A stretch of 5,009 bases of DNA from Chitinophagaceae bacterium UBA1946 (GTDB lineage: Bacteria; Bacteroidota; Bacteroidia; Chitinophagales; Chitinophagaceae). This document shows, piece by piece, positions 1-4,573 of the stretch (positions within the stretch are counted from its first letter, which is position 1; each line of letters begins with the position of its first letter). The DNA lies in NCBI GenBank assembly GCA_002336815.1, contig DDEU01000051.1, positions 1-5,009 of the forward strand. Direction: 5' to 3'. The notes below the pieces were generated by a model, which was given only the letters and a program-made list of their open reading frames with translations, was not told where the DNA came from and searched no databases. The translations under genes were made by a program, and so were the position numbers.

Positions 1-317
1 ATGTAGATGTGGTGGGTATTGATGAGGCCCAGTTTTTTGATCCAGAAATTGCCAATGTTTGTGAGCAACTGGCATTAAAGGGCATGAGGGTGATCGTGGC
101 AGGGCTGGATATGGATTATATGGGCCGGCCATTTGGCCAGATGCCCAACCTACTGGCCAAGGCAGACTATATCACCAAGCTGCATGCGATCTGTGTACAG
201 TGCGGCAATATTGCAAACATCAGCTACCGCAAAACAAAAACCGAAGGCCAGATACTGCTCGGCGAAAAAGATGTATACGAACCGAGGTGCAGGCATTGTG
301 CACAATTAACAGATTAA
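1..317 (+). CDS. tdk: Thymidine kinase (TK1-like, type II), C-terminal part; 5' end outside window
   Basis: Thymidine kinase phosphorylates thymidine to dTMP with ATP in the cytoplasmic nucleotide salvage pathway. The frame is open back to the window edge (codons from position 3 read V-D-V-V-G-I-D-E-A-Q-F-F), so the gene begins upstream with its P-loop half missing. Visible signs of the family are as follows. The Walker B-like strand with DEAQFF carries the Glu codon at 24-26, matching the catalytic base of TK1 enzymes (human DEGQFF). GLDMDYMGRPFG follows. Two zinc-binding pairs are present, CVQC (codons at 192-203) and CRHC (288-299). Between them lies the lasso segment with ISYRKT and the late Tyr of GEKDVYEP that contacts the nucleoside in TK1 structures. 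The zinc site is complete, unlike some TK1 homologues that have lost cysteines. The C-terminus is short and ends naturally with TAA, directly followed by a strong terminator. The gene is convergent with nudK. Family assignment is secure; the full length cannot be seen. Confidence 0.95.
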   Translation, partial: VDVVGIDEAQFFDPEIANVCEQLALKGMRVIVAGLDMDYMGRPFGQMPNLLAKADYITKLHAICVQCGNIANISYRKTKTEGQILLGEKDVYEPRCRHCAQLTD

Positions 318-319
318 AC

Positions 320-341
320 AACGGGCCGCATGCGGCCCGTT
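320..341 (+). terminator. Rho-independent terminator after tdk, probably bidirectional
   Basis: A perfect 22-bp palindrome (arms AACGGGCCGCA / TGCGGCCCGTT) begins 3 nt after the tdk stop and runs into TTTT. As RNA it folds into a GC-rich stem of about 9 bp with a CATG loop. Read on the - strand, the same stem is followed by GTTGTTT. It could therefore also stop transcripts coming from nudK, which converges on this site from position 420. The U-tract is better on the + strand, so tdk is the main client. Confidence 0.88.
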
Positions 342-393
342 TTGATTAGGATAGTATCATTCAGCTTAATCTTTTTGGCGTGCCGATGGCATT

Positions 394-419
394 GGAAGTA
401 TTGACGGGTAATACCTTCC
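394..419 (-). other. Imperfect hairpin directly after the nudK stop codon
   Basis: On the + strand GGAAGTATT (394-402) and AATACCTTCC (410-419) are complementary over 9 bp with one bulged base, around a 7-nt loop. In the nudK transcript this hairpin begins at the nucleotide right after the TAA. It lacks a U-run on either strand, so it does not look like an intrinsic terminator. It might protect the 3' end of the message, or be chance. The real termination point for nudK is more likely the palindrome at 320-341. Confidence 0.3.
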
Positions 420-995
420 TTACAAAAGACCATGAAGGCGCAGGTACTGCAATAACATAATCGTTTTACCATCATTGATCTCACCGCTGCTGATCATTGC
501 CATGGCTTCATCAAATTTTATTTCGAGCACTTCAATACTTTCCTGCTCGTGTTCAAGACCGCCGCCCTCATTCACTTTCATTTCTTTGGCATATTCAGCT
601 ATAAAAAAATAAAGCTTCTCTGTTACAGATCCCGGCGACATGTATGCTTCAAAAACTTTCTGTACATGGTTGATCTTGTAGCCCGTTTCTTCTTCTGTTT
701 CCCGTCGGATGCAATCTTCTGGATTGTCTTTGTCCAACAGCCCTGCACAAGCTTCTATCAGCATCCCGCCTGGGTTGCCATTGATATACGTTGGCATCCT
801 GAACTGCCTGGTCAATATCACGGTTTGCAGTTGCTTATTGTACAACAATATCACCGCACCGTTGCCCCTGTCATACGCCTCCCTGTTGAGCGTTTTCCAT
901 TCGCCATTGGAAAGATAATCGTATGTTATTTTTTTAAGTGTATACCAGTTGCTGGAAAGTATTTCTGTACTGATGTTTTTTACTCTTTCGTTCAT
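420..995 (-). CDS. nudK: Nudix hydrolase, GDP-mannose pyrophosphatase NudK type
   Basis: The 191-aa protein resembles enterobacterial NudK (YffH), also 191 aa as I recall it, along its whole length. NudK hydrolyses GDP-mannose, and more weakly other nucleotide sugars, to mannose-1-phosphate and GMP in the cytoplasm. Recognisable blocks are ILSSNWYTLKKITYD near residues 12-26, REAYDRGNGAVILLYN at 38-53, RQFRMPTYING at 63-73, and IEACAGLLD at 80-88. The Nudix helix spans residues 85-106 with the catalytic core R98-E99-x-x-E102-E103-x-G105. FEAYMSPGSVTEKLYFFIAEY, INDGKTIMLLQYL and an acidic EHEQESIEVLE stretch complete the C-terminal half. The Nudix box is not the textbook G-x5-E-x7-RE: Asn91 sits where the first Glu is expected and the spacer is one residue shorter. 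The short spacer is also my recollection of E. coli NudK. The ATG at 993-995 fits the family N-terminus. It lies 74 nt downstream of the SGNH hydrolase gene on the same strand and converges with tdk. The nucleotide-sugar role is inferred by homology; the ADP-sugar pyrophosphatases are the nearest alternative. Confidence 0.9.
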   Translation of the reverse strand: MNERVKNISTEILSSNWYTLKKITYDYLSNGEWKTLNREAYDRGNGAVILLYNKQLQTVILTRQFRMPTYINGNPGGMLIEACAGLLDKDNPEDCIRRETEEETGYKINHVQKVFEAYMSPGSVTEKLYFFIAEYAKEMKVNEGGGLEHEQESIEVLEIKFDEAMAMISSGEINDGKTIMLLQYLRLHGLL

Positions 996-1017
996 GAAGA
1001 ATCGTATAGATAGTTTT

Positions 1018-1038
1018 ATAAAAAATTGCAGCCGCTGC
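1018..1038 (-). terminator. Possible weak terminator between the SGNH hydrolase gene and nudK
   Basis: On the - strand the 74-nt gap after the SGNH hydrolase gene contains GCAG-CGG-CTGC followed by AATTTTTT. This gives a 4-bp GC stem with a 3-nt loop and a run of six U. The stem is short, so termination would be partial at best. If active, it would lower read-through from the upstream operon into nudK, which starts only 23 nt further on. Confidence 0.25.
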
Positions 1039-1069
1039 TTAACCTGCAGGAGAAGCGCCAGCGCCCCTG

Positions 1070-1678
1070 TTATTGCTGCACTTCTTTAATTATTCCCCCG
1101 CTCAAAGCTGCAGCCCACTTTGCATATTCTTTTCCGGAGGGATGCAGTTTATCTGGCGCTAAAAATTCATCTTTATTCCCATCAAATCTTTGTGCTGAAG
1201 TAATGTCAATAAAGTGAGTGTTGTATTGCTCACTTACAGACCTACAGACTGCATTAAAAGCATCAATTTCTCTTGCAATTTTTTTTGTGTCCCTGCCTGT
1301 TGCAAAAGGCGTTACCCCCCAATCGGGGATCGACAGCACAAAAACATGCGGCGCTTTATGGTTCGCCAATGCAATCGCACCCTTTAATAAGAGCTCAAAC
1401 TCGTCGGCAAATGTTACTGTACTTCCTGCCCGGTACTGGTTGTTTACACCAATGAGCACGCTCACAAAATCGTACTGCGGCATCAGCAAAGTTTCATCGA
1501 TCAATTGCTGCAGCTCACCGGTTGTAAAGCCGGTTACAGCAACGATCTCGGGTGCATAAAAAGCATGGCCCTTTTTGCGTAACAACTGTACTGTTTGGTA
1601 AGGAAAACTTTCATTAATGCGAACCTGTTCTCCAATGGTATAACTATCGCCCAATGCCAGGTAACTATACTGTTTCAT
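1070..1678 (-). CDS. Cytoplasmic SGNH/GDSL-type hydrolase (esterase/lipase-like)
   Basis: This 202-aa protein has the ordered blocks of the SGNH hydrolase superfamily, whose members cleave ester bonds (lipid, acyl-thioester or sugar O-acetyl) with a Ser-His-Asp triad. Block I is LALGDSYTIGE with the nucleophile Ser12. Block II Gly is Gly50 in AVTGFTTGEL. Block III is IGVNNQYR with the oxyanion Asn79, where the common GxND reads GVNN. Block V is APDKLHPSGKEYAKWA with Asp176 and His179. Length is that of a single-domain SGNH enzyme. No signal peptide or membrane segment is visible, so it should act in the cytoplasm. The ATG at 1676-1678 places the GDS motif at residues 10-12, as usual for the family. 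The gene overlaps the 3' end of the upstream membrane-protein gene by 14 nt, pointing to translational coupling. The substrate cannot be told from sequence. The fold call is firm and the reaction is inferred. Confidence 0.9.
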   Translation of the reverse strand: MKQYSYLALGDSYTIGEQVRINESFPYQTVQLLRKKGHAFYAPEIVAVTGFTTGELQQLIDETLLMPQYDFVSVLIGVNNQYRAGSTVTFADEFELLLKGAIALANHKAPHVFVLSIPDWGVTPFATGRDTKKIAREIDAFNAVCRSVSEQYNTHFIDITSAQRFDGNKDEFLAPDKLHPSGKEYAKWAAALSGGIIKEVQQ

Positions 1679-2078
1679 ATCTGCTTAATGCTATTTTTTG
1701 CTGAACCAATCCACCCATCAATGAAAAAATAATGATGGATAATACAGGCAACAGGGAATAAAAATCGAGTCCGGTGCGTACGAAGAACGTGCAGCCGGCT
1801 ATTGCAACAAAACTTATTACACCTGTTATCATTGCATAAAAAATATTCCTGCCGGGAGCAATCACAGCGGTAACAAATCCACCGCAAAAAGAGGCGATAC
1901 CCACCCACAGAAAAAAAACTCCATTCAGTACAATATTACCAAGTTGTGGAGAGCTATAAAGCAATCCGCCTCCGTTGGAAAATGCCTTTGATAAACCTAT
2001 CAGTAAAAGCCACCCTACTACCCCATTAGTGATGATGCCGGCGAGGATCGAAAGAATGACCTGCAGTTTTTTATTCAT
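1665..2078 (-). CDS. Hypothetical four-helix membrane protein
   Basis: This is a 137-aa protein of a family I do not recognise. Four hydrophobic segments are visible at about residues 7-29, 49-73, 79-100 and 108-125. Short loops separate the last three, and a basic N-terminus (MNKKLQ) suggests the N-terminus is inside. The segments are Gly-rich (for example NGVVGW, SFCGGFVTAV, MGGLVQQ), as in small helix-bundle inner-membrane proteins. There are no obvious catalytic or metal-binding motifs. Its start overlaps the stop of the preceding membrane-protein gene by 8 nt (ATGAATAA), and its own stop lies 14 nt inside the SGNH hydrolase gene. Both overlaps support a real, co-translated gene. Function is unknown; a membrane partner of the neighbouring 157-aa protein is only a guess from position. 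Confidence 0.8.
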   Translation of the reverse strand: MNKKLQVILSILAGIITNGVVGWLLLIGLSKAFSNGGGLLYSSPQLGNIVLNGVFFLWVGIASFCGGFVTAVIAPGRNIFYAMITGVISFVAIAGCTFFVRTGLDFYSLLPVLSIIIFSLMGGLVQQKIALSRYETV

Positions 2079-2544
2079 GTTTTTCGGTTATTAATTTTTT
2101 GATCCAGCGTTTACAGATCAATAATGGTATCAATCCTGTTACGCCAAAGCTACAATCGATCAAAATATGAAATAAAGGAATGCTACGAATGGGACCGGCA
2201 ATAAAAGCCAGCGGAAAAATGGCGATACATGCCAGCATGGCCCAGTCAATTACCCATACATTTTTTACCGGGTCTTTTAACGGCCCGATAAACATCATGG
2301 CAATTACAATATGGGCAAAAGCCAGCCAGTCGAACCCGTACGCCAGCATGGGGTATTTACTGTTGGTTTCTTTTAATGCGCTGTAAACATCCTGCAGCCA
2401 ATCCTGCGCAAACCCGGGTACCAGCAAAGGGTGACTGAGCAGCCAATGCAATTCGGTTTCCACAGGGAAAGCGGTAACACCACTCAACACAAGTGCCACC
2501 ATAAAAAAAACGATCATCAGGCGGATCTTTGTTATCAACTTCAT
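2071..2544 (-). CDS. Hypothetical four-helix membrane protein
   Basis: This 157-aa protein of unknown function has likely membrane helices at about residues 9-26, 71-89, 97-118 and 124-144. Between helices 1 and 2 lies a loop of about 44 residues rich in aromatic, Pro and acidic residues (HWLLSHPLLVPGF, DWLQDVYSALKE). With the basic N-terminus inside, that loop would lie on the periplasmic side. The tail after helix 4 is strongly basic (CKRWIKKLITEKHE), consistent with a cytoplasmic C-terminus. Helix regions contain charged or polar residues (Asp72, His78, Asp100, Arg120, His126, Asp130). Those residues might serve binding or transport, but no known signature is evident. The start is the ATG at 2542-2544, 22 nt after the stop of the YCII gene, and the end overlaps the next gene by 8 nt, so it sits inside the operon. 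The N-terminal helix could be misread as a signal peptide, but no clear cleavage site follows. Confidence 0.82.
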   Translation of the reverse strand: MKLITKIRLMIVFFMVALVLSGVTAFPVETELHWLLSHPLLVPGFAQDWLQDVYSALKETNSKYPMLAYGFDWLAFAHIVIAMMFIGPLKDPVKNVWVIDWAMLACIAIFPLAFIAGPIRSIPLFHILIDCSFGVTGLIPLLICKRWIKKLITEKHE

Positions 2545-2566
2545 TGTTCAGATTTTACTTAACCGG

Positions 2567-3001
2567 TTACTGATCAGTTGTCACCGGTTTGCCTGGCTTA
2601 AAGCTTCCTGTGGGGGCAGTGTACCAGGGATGAATTTCGTATGCAAGCCTGCCGGCTGCTATGGCTGGATCTGCCTGTAACAATTGCTCCACCTCCTCCT
2701 TTGTTGCACAATCAAAAACAAAGAGTCCCCGCCAATTGCCATTATCGCCAAAGGGACCGGCAACTTTTAATTTACCCTCCAGGTACAATTTGGTGATATT
2801 AGCCATGTGTCCTTCCTGCAACCTGGCGGCTGTAGCCGAATCATGGGTACGGTTACTCCCTTTGAGCAGCATCACAAACCAGTATTGCCGGATGTTATCT
2901 TCCGGCCGGGCCGGGGCATTAGTAGCTTTCGATTTGTTTTGAGCAAAGCTTGAAAATTGAACAATCAACAGGCAGCCCGTTAAAATGGTAAAAAGTTTCA
3001 T
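2567..3001 (-). CDS. Exported YCII-domain (YciI-like) protein
   Basis: The 144-aa product begins with a signal peptide (residues 1-21, MKLFTILTGCLLIVQFSSFAQ, probable cleavage around SFA-QN). A short linker rich in Lys, Ala and Pro follows, then a YCII domain at about residues 38-127. Family hallmarks are QYWFVMLLKG, His65 in LQEGHMANI, LYLEGKLKVAGPFGDNG, RGLFVFDCATKEEVEQLL, the ADP motif with Asp111, and the terminal EIHPWY. YCII proteins are small dimeric ferredoxin-like alpha/beta proteins. A His-Asp pair is proposed to be catalytic in the family, but most members have no known reaction. Most YCII proteins lack export signals, so a periplasmic or secreted form is notable, though it recurs in Bacteroidota as far as I know. 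LTGC at residues 7-10 resembles a lipobox, but the Cys is very early and the hydrophobic core continues past it, so ordinary signal peptidase cleavage is preferred. It is the first gene of the - strand run, facing the 353-nt intergenic region. Confidence 0.9.
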   Translation of the reverse strand: MKLFTILTGCLLIVQFSSFAQNKSKATNAPARPEDNIRQYWFVMLLKGSNRTHDSATAARLQEGHMANITKLYLEGKLKVAGPFGDNGNWRGLFVFDCATKEEVEQLLQADPAIAAGRLAYEIHPWYTAPTGSFKPGKPVTTDQ

Positions 3002-3075
3002 CTGTAATTGCTTTTTGGTTATCTAATAGCAGATTTAAATGTACAACAAAATAAAAGCTAATGCCATAAGCATAC

Positions 3076-3083
3076 TATATTTG
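3076..3083 (+). promoter_or_regulatory. Bacteroidota-type -7 box, TATATTTG (partial promoter)
   Basis: TATATTTG matches the TAnnTTTG -7 consensus of the primary sigma factor in Bacteroidota exactly. No TTG/TTTG -33 element is visible at the expected distance upstream, so only half a promoter is supported. If used, transcription would begin around 3088-3092. It would give gcdH a leader of roughly 265 nt containing the dyads at 3229-3270, or would serve the tiny open frame at 3094. Confidence 0.35.
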
Positions 3084-3228
3084 CGGCGATAAAATGATTG
3101 CTTTAAACAGAAGCGCCGATTGTACAAATCAGAATGGATTGAGTGGATACCTTCTTAGATCCGCCACATCAGTTCCATTCGTGTTTCTATAATACAATGT
3201 CGTAAAAAGTTCAATAAAGATATATTGT

Positions 3229-3270
3229 AAAAGAGTGATTAAATTCACTTTTTGCTAAAAAGTGATTTAA
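3229..3270. promoter_or_regulatory. Double dyad: Crp/Fnr-like operator half-sites and alternative hairpins
   Basis: Positions 3234-3249 read AGTGA-TTAAAT-TCACT. This is a dyad with the 5-6-5 layout and GTGA...TCAC core of Crp/Fnr-family operators. A third, similar half-site AAAAGTGATTTAA follows at 3258-3270. As RNA, two folds compete for 3245-3253. Fold A pairs 3230-3238 with 3245-3253 (9 bp including one G-U, 6-nt loop). Fold B pairs TCACTTTTT with AAAAAGTGA around a GCT loop and extends by 5 bp (3239-3243 with 3266-3270) past one bulged T. It lies 85-126 nt upstream of gcdH. Whether it acts as a DNA operator, a leader attenuator or neither cannot be settled from sequence. Confidence 0.4.
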
Positions 3271-3354
3271 CAAACTGCCGTTGCCAATGAAGCCAACTAA
3301 TGATTCTGCGGCCCGGCTCCCCGGAAAATCGGGATAAACAAAAAATAAAACACT

Positions 3355-4539
3355 ATGGCTGCCAAGACTGACAATTTTCAAAGTCCAGACTATTTTAACG
3401 TAGATGAGTTACTAACGGAAGAGCATAAGCTGATTCGGGAAAGCGTACGTGCCTATGTAAAAAAAGAGATTTCTCCCATTATTGAAGACTATGCACAACG
3501 TGCCGAATTTCCGGAGCAGATCGTAAAGCAATTGGGCGAGCTCGGTTGTTTTGGTCCAACTGTTCCGGAGCAATATGGTGGCGGTGGACTCGATTATATA
3601 AGCTATGGATTGATGATGCAGGAACTGGAAAGAGGTGACAGCGGTGTAAGAAGTACGGCTTCTGTGCAGGGCTCGCTGGTGATGTTCCCGATTTATCAAT
3701 ACGGCAGCGAAGAACAGCGCAATAAATATTTACCCAAACTTGCAAGCGGTGAGTGGCTGGGCTGTTTTGGACTAACGGAACCCAACCATGGAAGTGATCC
3801 TTCCAGTATGCTGACAAACATTAAAGAAGCAGGCGATCATGTGATCCTGAATGGCGCTAAAATGTGGATCAGCAATGCCCCTTTTGCACAGGTGGCGGTG
3901 GTATGGGCAAAAGATGAAGCTGGTGACATTCGTGGTTTGGTAGTGGAAAGAGGAATGGAAGGTTTTAGTACGCCAACCACACATGGCAAATGGAGCTTAA
4001 GGGCCAGCGCTACCGGCGAGTTGGTATTTGACAATGTAAAAGTGCCAAAAGAAAATATTTTCCCCAATGTAAAAGGATTGAAAGGGCCACTGGGATGCCT
4101 GACAAAAGCAAGGTATGGTATTGCCTGGGGGGCGATTGGTGCTGCCATGGATTGCTATTACATCGCATTGGAATACAGCAAAGAAAGGATACAGTTTGGA
4201 AAGCCCATCGGCGGCTTTCAATTGCAGCAAAAAAAGCTGGCTGAAATGGTAACAGAAATTACCAAGGCGCAATTGCTCAACTGGCGTTTAGGTGTGTTGA
4301 TGAACGAAGGCAAGGTAACACCGCAGCAGGTGAGCATGGCCAAACGCAATGCCTGTGAAGTAGCTACCAATATTGCAAGAGATGCCAGGCAGATGCTGGG
4401 CGGCATGGGCATTACCGGCGAATATCCCATTATGCGCCACATGATGAATTTGGAAAGCGTGATCACTTATGAAGGAACACATGATATTCATTTGCTGATA
4501 ACGGGGATGGATGTTACAGGGTTGAATGCGTTTAAGTAA
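3355..4539 (+). CDS. gcdH: Glutaryl-CoA dehydrogenase (decarboxylating acyl-CoA dehydrogenase)
   Basis: This 394-aa flavoprotein of the acyl-CoA dehydrogenase family converts glutaryl-CoA to crotonyl-CoA and CO2 using FAD and passes electrons to ETF. It acts in lysine, hydroxylysine and tryptophan breakdown. The GCDH subgroup, rather than a generic acyl-CoA dehydrogenase, is indicated by several features. GVRSTASVQGSLVM has Arg99 at the place of human Arg94, which binds the distal carboxylate. LTEPNHGSDPSSM lies at 140-152. WSLRASATGE lies at 213-222, and the GPLGCLTKARYGIAWG block follows. ERIQFGKPIGGFQLQQKKLAEM and LGGMGITGEYPIMRHMMNLE come next. TYEGTHDIH ends the series, with catalytic Glu373 in the position of human Glu370. 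Domain order is N-terminal helical (about 18-135), middle beta (136-245) and C-terminal helical (255-392). The protein starts without a transit or signal peptide. The ATG is preceded by an A-rich tract instead of a Shine-Dalgarno site. An hbd gene follows after 34 nt, a match in pathway that strengthens the call. Confidence 0.93.
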   Translation: MAAKTDNFQSPDYFNVDELLTEEHKLIRESVRAYVKKEISPIIEDYAQRAEFPEQIVKQLGELGCFGPTVPEQYGGGGLDYISYGLMMQELERGDSGVRSTASVQGSLVMFPIYQYGSEEQRNKYLPKLASGEWLGCFGLTEPNHGSDPSSMLTNIKEAGDHVILNGAKMWISNAPFAQVAVVWAKDEAGDIRGLVVERGMEGFSTPTTHGKWSLRASATGELVFDNVKVPKENIFPNVKGLKGPLGCLTKARYGIAWGAIGAAMDCYYIALEYSKERIQFGKPIGGFQLQQKKLAEMVTEITKAQLLNWRLGVLMNEGKVTPQQVSMAKRNACEVATNIARDARQMLGGMGITGEYPIMRHMMNLESVITYEGTHDIHLLITGMDVTGLNAFK

Positions 4540-4573
4540 GCACCGAATTATAAGTTATAACTAAACAGAGATC

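Larger units (their letters stand above)
3002..3354. other. Intergenic region between divergent transcription units
   Basis: This 353-nt AT-rich gap must hold the promoters for the - strand operon starting with the YCII gene and for the + strand gcdH-hbd unit. Visible in it are a TAnnTTTG-type box at 3076-3083, a 32-codon open frame at 3094-3192, a double dyad at 3229-3270, and a small CCCGG-AAAA-TCGGG hairpin at 3320-3333, just before the gcdH start. An A-rich tract (ACAAAAAATAAAACACT) leads into the gcdH ATG; such A-rich leaders replace Shine-Dalgarno sites in Bacteroidota. No convincing - strand promoter was found. The nearest match is TACATTTA, read on the - strand close to the YCII start. 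I see no tRNA or known riboswitch. Confidence 0.6.

Noticed and set aside
549..1013. A 154-codon + strand open frame opposite nudK
   Set aside because: It is antisense to a full-length NudK homologue, and its Phe/His/Cys/Tyr-rich translation is typical of a shadow frame.
1043..1050. CCTGCAGG palindrome between the SGNH gene and nudK
   Set aside because: An 8-bp palindrome alone is expected by chance and has no flanking structure or U-run that would give it a role.
1218..1559. A 113-codon + strand open frame opposite the SGNH hydrolase gene
   Set aside because: The opposite strand carries all SGNH blocks in order. This frame has no family features and no promoter.
2970..2981. Possible lipobox LTGC at residues 7-10 of the YCII protein
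   Set aside because: The cysteine comes after only nine residues, and the hydrophobic core continues for about ten more, which fits a signal peptidase I substrate better.
3320..3333. CCCGG-AAAA-TCGGG hairpin 21 nt before the gcdH start
   Set aside because: The stem is 5 bp with a terminal G-U pair and no U-tract; it is too weak to call a terminator or translational control element on its own.
4548..4560. TTATAA-G-TTATAA direct/inverted repeat between gcdH and hbd
   Set aside because: It is a very short AT-only repeat in a 34-nt spacer. It has neither the GC stem of a terminator nor a -33/-7 promoter pair.
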